A DNA stretch of 33,260 bases, from assembly GCA_023417785.1 (NCBI GenBank), contig JAEZEH010000189.1:1-33260 (forward strand), read 5' to 3'. The DNA is from Bacteroidota bacterium (GTDB lineage Bacteria > Bacteroidota > Bacteroidia > Cytophagales > Cyclobacteriaceae). Below the pieces are notes generated by a model. It was not told where the DNA came from and ran no database searches. It saw only the letters and a program-made list of their open reading frames with translations. The position numbers were made by a program, and so were the translations under genes. Of the stretch, positions 24,701 through 30,095 are shown in pieces; position 1 is the first letter of the stretch; each line of letters starts with the position of its first letter.

Positions 24701-25848
24701 AATTCACTCCCGACCACGGTGAGGTTAGCGTACGTCTCGAAATGAAGGAAAATAATAATCTTGAGATCCGGATTCAGGATACAGGCGTCGGGATACCTGC
24801 GGATAAAATTGACCGGATTTTCGAGCGATTCTTTCAAAATGAACTTCCACTTAATGTTGTGAATCAGGGCAGTGGAATCGGACTTAGCATAACCCACGAG
24901 TTTGTGAAAGCCCACGGGGGAACCATTTCTGTTCAAAGTGTGCTTGGGAAAGGGAGTTTATTTACGGTAGTCTTACCGTTGAAACCTCTGCAGAGTACTG
25001 ATGCACATCCGGCTGAGATCGGGGAGGGGGAAAAAACAGAGACGGAACTGATTGCAGATGAAATCCCTCTTGGGAAAGCGAAACTGCCAAGTTTGTTGCT
25101 TGTGGAAGATAATGAGGATTTTCGGTTCTATCTTAAGGATAATCTTCGTTTGCATTACAATGTGCTTGAAGCCAGAGACGGAAAGGAAGGCTGGTTAAAG
25201 GTACTTGCCGCGCTGCCGGATCTTGTTGTGAGTGATATTATGATGCCTGAAATGAATGGTCTTGAGCTGTGCAAGAAAATAAAGCATGACATGCGTGTCA
25301 GTCATACACCCGTCATTCTTCTCACGGCGCGAACGGCCGAGGAACAAAAACTGGAAGGGTTTGAAAGCGGTGCTGACGACTACATCACGAAACCATTTAA
25401 TTTTGAAATTCTTCAGTCGCGGATACGGAATCTTATTCATCAACGGGAATTGTACCAGCGGGAAATACGCCAGAAGATCGATGTGCGCGCGAGCCATGTC
25501 GACGTCACGTCAATGGATGAGAAACTGATTAGCAAAGCACTGAAAATAGTTGAGGAGAAGATCGGGGATGCTGATTTCTCTGTGGAAGACCTGAGTCACG
25601 AACTGGGGATGAGTCGCGTCCACCTGTACAAAAAACTCCAGGCAATAACGGGTAAGTCTCCGTTGGAATTTATCCGAAGTATCCGTCTCCAGCACGCAGC
25701 TCAACTTCTTGAAAAGAGTCAGTTGACCGTATCTGAAGTAGCGTACAAAGTTGGATTTAACAATCCGAAATATTTCGCGAAGTATTTCCGCGAAGAATTT
25801 CAAGTGCTTCCTTCCGCCTACGCCGCCGGCAAACGCAAAGCAAAATAG
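21730..25848 (+). CDS. Hybrid two-component system sensor kinase/AraC regulator (HTCS)
   Basis: A single 1372-residue chain carries a whole signalling pathway. A signal peptide (~1-22) leads to a periplasmic sensor of about 14 two-component-regulator propeller repeats (WIGT.GGL-like units, ~40-690) and a Y_Y_Y domain (~735-800). One membrane segment (~815-835) follows. The cytoplasmic part has a HisKA domain with phospho-acceptor H872 in SHEFRTPL, an HATPase domain (NAFKFTPD near 988, then GVGIP and GSGIGLS), a receiver domain with phospho-acceptor D1169 in SDIMMPEMNG, and an AraC-type DNA-binding domain (~1287-1372). Such proteins sense oligosaccharides in the periplasm and activate polysaccharide-utilisation genes. 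Its target may be the GH31/susC genes 4 kb downstream, but two unrelated genes intervene. The end is convergent with a lipoprotein gene. Confidence 0.96.
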   Translation: MVSRLVFLFFGVFAAFGSVQSQPDRYRFSRLDANDGLSHNQVKSFFKDRQGFLWIGTISGLNRFDGYQFKVFRNDPRNPGSIINDDINRMFEDPDGKMWISTWSGLDIYDPVTEKFRYNPADMIRRLGLPDGSLVDIVKGREGDFWFIHQSLGLYYYKPGEPSVVPLRNNDQDSASINSNLISCMREGKDGNWWVIHRNGVIEVLDKKSFRVIYRNRSLFSRNRGTALDYRFVADNDDHLWIYIADTNRGLFHLNPSTGALAHITRSSQELRLNSDIVRGAVVDNNGSVWVATDHGGINVIHKKRKSVDHLVNSPEDERSLVQNSINAIYRDDEGIIWAGTFKRGVSYYHEKIIRFPLFRHSSIDDKSLPFDDINAFAEDEKGNIWIGTNGGGLIYYNRTNHSFRQYLHDPKNPNSLSNNVIVSLYYDQSRRLWIGTYFGGLNVFDGTNFTRIRHDPADPNSISDDSIWEIFQDSRNNMWVGTLTRGVDLFSPELKKIRSFRVDTNVPIHASYVPAFCEDSEGKIWIGTGYGVEVYNPETNSFTHYLSEPNNPNSLSNNSILSIIEDSRGLIWIGTHGGLNLFNPVTKSFSLLTHDDGLPHNSILTIMEDSEKNLWMTTPHGISNFVIKNAEKDSVDGVFRNYDEFDGLQGKQFNENAAMKTWKGEMVFGGPNGFNLFHPGDVVDAAQGAPVVLTDLQVLNKSLAIGEEQFGKVVLDRSVSLVNDITLKHHANVFSLEFSALSFYHPEKMIYQYKLEGFDRDWITTTSSQRRVTYTNLDPGTYGFKVRASETSGEWSEPGLELGITILPPFWKTGYAMAIYILLILGALFLTRRIIQQRERMKFVIEQERQEAQRMHELDMMKMKFFTNVSHEFRTPLTLILTPVEKLLRIGGDSVHHKQYELIYRNAKRLLNLVNQLLDFRKLEVQEVRFNPSEGDIITFIRETVFSFSDLSEKKDIKLGFESSIGQFETFFDRDKLEKILFNLLSNAFKFTPDHGEVSVRLEMKENNNLEIRIQDTGVGIPADKIDRIFERFFQNELPLNVVNQGSGIGLSITHEFVKAHGGTISVQSVLGKGSLFTVVLPLKPLQSTDAHPAEIGEGEKTETELIADEIPLGKAKLPSLLLVEDNEDFRFYLKDNLRLHYNVLEARDGKEGWLKVLAALPDLVVSDIMMPEMNGLELCKKIKHDMRVSHTPVILLTARTAEEQKLEGFESGADDYITKPFNFEILQSRIRNLIHQRELYQREIRQKIDVRASHVDVTSMDEKLISKALKIVEEKIGDADFSVEDLSHELGMSRVHLYKKLQAITGKSPLEFIRSIRLQHAAQLLEKSQLTVSEVAYKVGFNNPKYFAKYFREEFQVLPSAYAAGKRKAK

Positions 25849-25871
25849 CTTTCACTTTACTCGGTAACCTA

Positions 25872-25906
25872 TACTCTCTACTCTCTACTCTGTACTCTGT
25901 ACTCTC
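25872..25906. repeat. Five tandem TACTCTS heptamers
   Basis: Five gapless 7-base units read TACTCTC, TACTCTC, TACTCTG, TACTCTG, TACTCTC. They start 24 bases after the HTCS stop, in the spacer between two convergent genes. Confidence 0.9.
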
Positions 25907-25919
25907 CCACTACCTTGCC

Positions 25920-25950
25920 CTTGAGACTTGAAACCCGAAACCTGAAACTA
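25920..25950. repeat. Second heptamer tract (TTTCRRG on the minus strand)
   Basis: On the minus strand, following the first base(s) of the lipoprotein stop codon, four units read TTTCAGG, TTTCGGG, TTTCAAG and TCTCAAG without gaps. The period equals that of the neighbouring TACTCTS array but the unit differs. Confidence 0.75.
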
Positions 25951-26964
25951 ATGTCCAAAGATCGATTCAGCGTCCAACAGATCAACCTGATAAATTTTCC
26001 CCGCCTCCTCTATAGTCACGACTGAATCACAACGACCATTACCATAGTTTATGATGAACGAACCTTCCTTACCATCCTGGCGGTATTTGATAAATTCCCG
26101 TCCCGAAACATAAAAGGGAATATAATAGCAGTATAATGCAACCTGCGAACTGCTGGTAAAAAATCGTGAACCGCCGGCATATGGATTGCAATCACTCTTT
26201 GTTATCAAAGGTTCAAGCACCAGTGAGTAATAGTAGTTGTCACCGTTTCGGGTAGTGGACTCGCTTTCTTCAAGAACAGATTGCTCTGAATCATACCAGC
26301 TCTCAGACGATGCCTTGTAAGAATAGCTCACTCCGTCATACATATACGTGTTATCGGTTTCGTAGGTGTTCTCCCCGCGATATGTCTGAGTCCTGGAGTT
26401 GTACTCCGAATATCCCTGGGAACGCGAGGATCCGTTGCTGGCCCACTCGATAGCGACAGGTCCGTTGTAATATTTTCCGCCGTAATTTTCTGATACATAA
26501 TCATAGGAAAAGCTTTCTTTCCGGTTGTGACCGGTGGAGTCGACTGCCGAGAAGTATGTCGAAGAATATTTTCCGTGCATGAAATATTTATAGCCTTCGT
26601 AGCCCTCTTCGCACCCTTCACCGTAGTCATACGTTATTGTAACACTTTTGTCCGGGTTTAATGTTTCCGTGACTGTAGCACAGGATGTCCATGGGGAGGG
26701 AACATAAACCGTATCAGTAGCCGTTGAGTCATTTGTTCGCCCGGCACTTTCTCGCCCGAATGAGGACCCGGAAGGGAACATCGCCGGCGCCCCGTTGTTT
26801 TGGATAGCGTTCATGTTCATTCCCGGACTGAGTTTCAGCTGCAGGTAATCTTTTACAAAGGAACTCAACTCGGCGTTGTCAGCATAACGTGGACCATCGT
26901 CTTCGCAAGACACGGCAAAGGCGATACAGACAATCAGGAGGGCCAGGGTTTTGAGGGTTCGCAT
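25948..26964 (-). CDS. Tyr/Ser-rich lipoprotein of unknown function
   Basis: The 338-residue product starts at the ATG at 26964 with MRTLKTLALLIVCIAFAVSC, a type II signal peptide with Cys 20 as the lipidation site; upstream in-frame starts would bury this signal. The mature protein is strikingly rich in Tyr, Ser, Asn and Glu, low in hydrophobic residues, and has several further cysteines (SCATV, EGCEEGY, SDCNPY, YCYYIP, GRCDS). Alternating patterns such as YKYFMHGKYSSTYFS and TYRGENTYETDNTYMYDG suggest extended beta strands of a surface or periplasmic protein. I recognise no family. It is convergent with the HTCS gene and divergent from the ABC permease gene, so it has its own promoter. Confidence 0.8.
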   Translation of the reverse strand: MRTLKTLALLIVCIAFAVSCEDDGPRYADNAELSSFVKDYLQLKLSPGMNMNAIQNNGAPAMFPSGSSFGRESAGRTNDSTATDTVYVPSPWTSCATVTETLNPDKSVTITYDYGEGCEEGYEGYKYFMHGKYSSTYFSAVDSTGHNRKESFSYDYVSENYGGKYYNGPVAIEWASNGSSRSQGYSEYNSRTQTYRGENTYETDNTYMYDGVSYSYKASSESWYDSEQSVLEESESTTRNGDNYYYSLVLEPLITKSDCNPYAGGSRFFTSSSQVALYCYYIPFYVSGREFIKYRQDGKEGSFIINYGNGRCDSVVTIEEAGKIYQVDLLDAESIFGH

Positions 26965-27146
26965 AGGATTTGGTTTGATCATTTGACCAACGATCCCGCG
27001 AAAAGGTTGGAATACTACCGTCATCCGGGGGAGCAATTATTTTTAAGGAACACTCCGGTTTACCGTTCGGCCCACTGAAACGGCCATTCCATAAAAAATT
27101 TCCGACCGGCGTAATTGCCTTGCCGTTCCTCCTACATATTTTCTGT

Positions 27147-29582
27147 ATGCTGAGAAACTTCATTAAAACCGCAATCCGGAATCTGCTTAAGTATAAAGTG
27201 TATGCCGGAATCAATTTCATCGGACTGACCGCAGGGATGTCGTTGGCGCTGTTGATCCTTACCTACGTCAGACATGAACTGAGTTACGATAAGTTCCACG
27301 AAAAAAGTGATCGGCTTTACCGCCTGGCGTATATCGCTCCCAACGGCCTGAAACTCGCGACAAGCCCGCCGCCAATTGCGCCCTCGATGAAAGAATTCTT
27401 CCCGGAAGTCGAGGATGCAGCCCGGCTCTACGGCCGGAACGTGAGTATTTCCATTCCTGGCGAGGACCAGGTGTTCGAAGAAAGCAACGTCTTTTTCGCC
27501 GACTCCGCCCTGATGAATATGTTTACTTTCGACTATGTGCAGGGCAGCTCCCGCAAGCCGCTGGTCGAACCGTTCACGGTCATTATCACTGAAGAGATGG
27601 CTGAAAAGTATTTCGGAGACCGCAATCCCGTTGGCGAGTCGCTGGTGTTCAGCGGCAGACATTTGTTCAAAGTCACCGCTGTGGTTAAGGAGTTTCCTGA
27701 AAATTCGCATGTGCAATTCAACATGCTGGCGCCCTACCACAGTATGTTCGATATAGAAGCGGAACCTGGTGCAACCATACTAAAGCAAAATCTTGATATC
27801 AATTTTGTCATCAGCCATTCGTACACGTACGTATTGTTAAAGCCCGGGGCATCGCCCAAGGCTGTAGATGATAATATGGAGGCGTTTCTTAAGAAGTATG
27901 CGAATCCGCAGTTTCTGGTAGGGCAGGTGTTTAATCTCTTGCCCGTCGAAGATATCCACCTTAAAAGCGACCTCCTCGCTGAGCCTTCGCCGGTAAACAA
28001 CATGAGCAACCTGTTTATTTTTATCGGCGTCGGAATTCTTACGTTGCTCATCGCCTGTATCAACTACATTAATCTGAGTACGGCCCAGTCATTTTCCAGA
28101 TTGAAAGAAATCGGTATTCGGAAAATCCTTGGATCACAAAAGGTGCACCTGATTCTTCAGTTTATCGCAGAAAGCTTTGTGTTTTGTCTCGGCGCAATGT
28201 TGCTTTCATTTGCCGTATTCTATTATGCGCTGCCGTTTATGAATCAGCTGTTGAATAAACATCTGGTTTTTGCCGAAGCGGTTGATGGCGTGCTGATTCT
28301 GGGTTCAGTCGTTTTGCTTCTGCTGGTAACCATCCTCGCGGGTGGATACCCGGCTTATTTTGTCTCCCGTTTCGAATCCGTCAATGTGTTGAAAGGATCA
28401 GGCCTGACTCAAACCGGTGGTTCGTTCATGCGAAATGCGTTGGTGGTTTTTCAGCTGACCATCGCGTGTATGCTTTTAAGCGGTGCCCTCCTTATCGTTA
28501 AGCAGCTCCGTTTTCTTGAGAACCGACCCCTGGGTTTTCAAAAGGAGATGGTGGTCAATGTTCCGCTGTTCAGTAATAACCTCAATGGCATTTTCAGGCA
28601 AAACGATTCGACCTTCCGCAGCAAGCTCGAATACCTCCGGCAGCAGATTGAAAGCCAGAGCGGTGTCAGGAGCACTACACTGTCGTCCAATGCGCCGGGC
28701 CTTGGAGCCGTTTACAGGGGGACGATCCCTGAAGGGTTTACGCAGGATGATCATTTGTTCGTGGCAAATATGTCCGTGGATTTCGATTTCCTGGAGACTT
28801 ATGGAATGGAACTGGCCGCGGGCCGAACCTTTGATGAATCCCACGGAACAGATATCGCGGAGGCATTTATGGTTAACGAATCTGCCGTACGCGAATTCAA
28901 CTGGGAATCCCCGGAAAACGCAATAGGGAAAACCATTAACCGCGAGGGTAAGGAAGGCAAAGTCATTGGCGTTCTCAAGGATTTCAATTTCTCCTCACTG
29001 ACAACGCCCGTCTCCGCACTGCTTCTGGATATCGGACCGAATCAGTTTAGTACGCTTTCGGTGAAATTCGAGGACACGGATATCCGGAGTGCCATTCCGG
29101 CAATTGAAACGATCTGGAATGAGACCTTTCCGGAAAAAGCGTTTGAATACGTTTTCCTCGATGAACAATTAACCTCCCAATACGCTAATTTCCAGAACTT
29201 TGGATCGATAGTTCAGGTATTTACCGTCATTGCCATACTCATTTCATGTCTAGGTGTCTATGGACTTGTTTTGTTTGTCGTACAGCGCAAGGTCAAAGAG
29301 ATTGGGGTCCGCAAGGTGCTTGGAGCCACAGAACTAAACATACTTCGTCTCATTTGTGTTGATTTTCTGTGGCTTACGATAGCCGGATTTCTGTTAGCCA
29401 TCCCGTTATCGTATTACTTCCTTTCAAACTGGCTGGAAAACTTCACTTATCGCACGTCGATCGATCCACTGAGCTATCTGATAAGTCTGATTATTGTGGT
29501 ACTTGTGGTTGGTTTGACGATCGGATACAAGGCATTCAAGGCGTCTCTGGCCAATCCGGTAGACTCTTTGCGCAGTGAGTAG
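27147..29582 (+). CDS. ABC transporter permease, FtsX/MacB type
   Basis: The 811-residue protein begins MLRNFIKTAIRNLLKYKVYAGINFIGLTAGMSLALLI, the usual opening of large Bacteroidota FtsX/MacB-like permeases. It repeats the unit twice: a MacB-type periplasmic domain (~50-245) with an FtsX core of three membrane segments (~285-430, including RLKEIGIRKILGSQK), a further membrane segment (~435), a second periplasmic domain (~460-670), and a second FtsX core (~690-800, with KVKEIGVRKVLGAT). Members are mechanotransmission permeases that act with a separate MacB/LolD-like ATPase in lipoprotein, antibiotic or stress functions; no ATPase gene is adjacent, which is common for this group in the phylum. 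The ATG at 27147 is chosen over an upstream TTG. Confidence 0.92.
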   Translation: MLRNFIKTAIRNLLKYKVYAGINFIGLTAGMSLALLILTYVRHELSYDKFHEKSDRLYRLAYIAPNGLKLATSPPPIAPSMKEFFPEVEDAARLYGRNVSISIPGEDQVFEESNVFFADSALMNMFTFDYVQGSSRKPLVEPFTVIITEEMAEKYFGDRNPVGESLVFSGRHLFKVTAVVKEFPENSHVQFNMLAPYHSMFDIEAEPGATILKQNLDINFVISHSYTYVLLKPGASPKAVDDNMEAFLKKYANPQFLVGQVFNLLPVEDIHLKSDLLAEPSPVNNMSNLFIFIGVGILTLLIACINYINLSTAQSFSRLKEIGIRKILGSQKVHLILQFIAESFVFCLGAMLLSFAVFYYALPFMNQLLNKHLVFAEAVDGVLILGSVVLLLLVTILAGGYPAYFVSRFESVNVLKGSGLTQTGGSFMRNALVVFQLTIACMLLSGALLIVKQLRFLENRPLGFQKEMVVNVPLFSNNLNGIFRQNDSTFRSKLEYLRQQIESQSGVRSTTLSSNAPGLGAVYRGTIPEGFTQDDHLFVANMSVDFDFLETYGMELAAGRTFDESHGTDIAEAFMVNESAVREFNWESPENAIGKTINREGKEGKVIGVLKDFNFSSLTTPVSALLLDIGPNQFSTLSVKFEDTDIRSAIPAIETIWNETFPEKAFEYVFLDEQLTSQYANFQNFGSIVQVFTVIAILISCLGVYGLVLFVVQRKVKEIGVRKVLGATELNILRLICVDFLWLTIAGFLLAIPLSYYFLSNWLENFTYRTSIDPLSYLISLIIVVLVVGLTIGYKAFKASLANPVDSLRSE

Positions 29583-29628
29583 CAGCGGCTCGAGGATCGC
29601 CTTAAGTTGTAACCGCCCGAACCCTGAT

Positions 29629-29655
29629 GTAACAAATGATGTATTAATTTGTTAC
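29629..29655. repeat. Perfect 9-bp inverted repeat
   Basis: GTAACAAAT (29629-29637) and ATTTGTTAC (29647-29655) are exact complements with a nine-base spacer. Half-site centres lie 18 bases apart. It is nested in a larger direct repeat whose copies begin TTGTAACCGCC (29607) and TTGTTACCGCC (29649), 42 bases apart. The arrangement looks more like an operator than a terminator. Confidence 0.6.
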
Positions 29656-29729
29656 CGCCTCAAGGCCGATGCAACAAAACTTACCGTAATCTTAACGTTT
29701 TAGTGAACCTGCTAATGGCGGGCCGGGTC

Positions 29730-29737
29730 TATTTTTG
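29730..29737 (+). promoter_or_regulatory. Bacteroidota -7 element before the microprotein ORF
   Basis: TATTTTTG matches TAnnTTTG exactly and lies 19 bases before the ATG at 29757. No TTG is visible at the expected -33 distance, so the promoter is possible rather than certain; it could also serve genes further down. Confidence 0.45.
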
Positions 29738-29756
29738 CATTGCTCTGCTGAAAACT

Positions 29757-29855
29757 ATGGAGAACCTAAAGCGAAAAAACCGGTTAATGCTATTTCTTGA
29801 AGTGGCGATCTATGTCATTATCGCTGTTTCCGTCGCTCTCCTGATCATTCTTTGA
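29757..29855 (+). CDS. Putative 32-residue single-pass membrane microprotein
   Basis: The ORF from the ATG at 29757 encodes a strongly basic nine-residue start (MENLKRKNR) and a continuous hydrophobic helix of about 22 residues running to the C-terminal IIL. This is exactly the layout of small inner-membrane proteins that sit with the positive end in the cytoplasm. A perfect -7 element lies just upstream. The frame is open further upstream but that extension has no hydrophobic or conserved character. Short length means chance cannot be excluded. The gene would stand between the ABC permease and the GH31 gene on the same strand. Confidence 0.4.
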   Translation: MENLKRKNRLMLFLEVAIYVIIAVSVALLIIL

Positions 29856-30027
29856 CTTTGCTTTCGCGACGCCAGCGCCCGGGGCGCACTCCCCATACCT
29901 TCCGAAATCGTTATCGCCTAAAATAAGCGGGTTTTAGCCTTACTTAACAATTTCGTCCCTATTAGGAAACAAAAGGATACCCCCAGTTAACGGCCTGCCA
30001 CCTTATCCTGAACAATTTCATACCCTC

Positions 30028-30041
30028 TTCCGGAGCCGGAA
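30028..30041. promoter_or_regulatory. Palindrome upstream of the GH31 gene
   Basis: TTCCGG-AG-CCGGAA is a perfect 14-base palindrome, 54 bases before the GH31 ATG and just upstream of the -7-like TAAATTTA. Its position fits a regulator site, but no regulator can be assigned. Confidence 0.35.
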
Positions 30042-30095
30042 CACCTAAATTTATGCAACCGATTACGAAAAAAATTGCACTGGCGTCGGTTGCAG

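Larger units (their letters stand above)
29583..30095 (+). other. Repeat-rich intergenic stretch, ABC permease to GH31
   Basis: About 510 bases hold an imperfect 42-base-period direct repeat and an inverted repeat (29607-29680), a -7 promoter match (29730-29737), a possible 32-codon membrane microprotein (29757-29855), a short GC-rich hairpin (GCGCC/GGCGC near 29876-29888), the palindrome TTCCGGAGCCGGAA (30028-30041), and a seven-of-eight -7 match TAAATTTA (about 30045-30052) that may serve the GH31 gene. No clear terminator with a T tract was found. Confidence 0.6.

Noticed and set aside
25872..25950. CRISPR-like repeat array
   Set aside because: Units are 7 bases with no spacers; this is a microsatellite-type tract, and no cas genes are present.
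26975..26990. Near-palindrome TTGATCA-TT-TGACCAA before the Tyr/Ser-rich lipoprotein gene
   Set aside because: It has one mismatch, is short, and lies too close to the start codon to judge; it may be chance.
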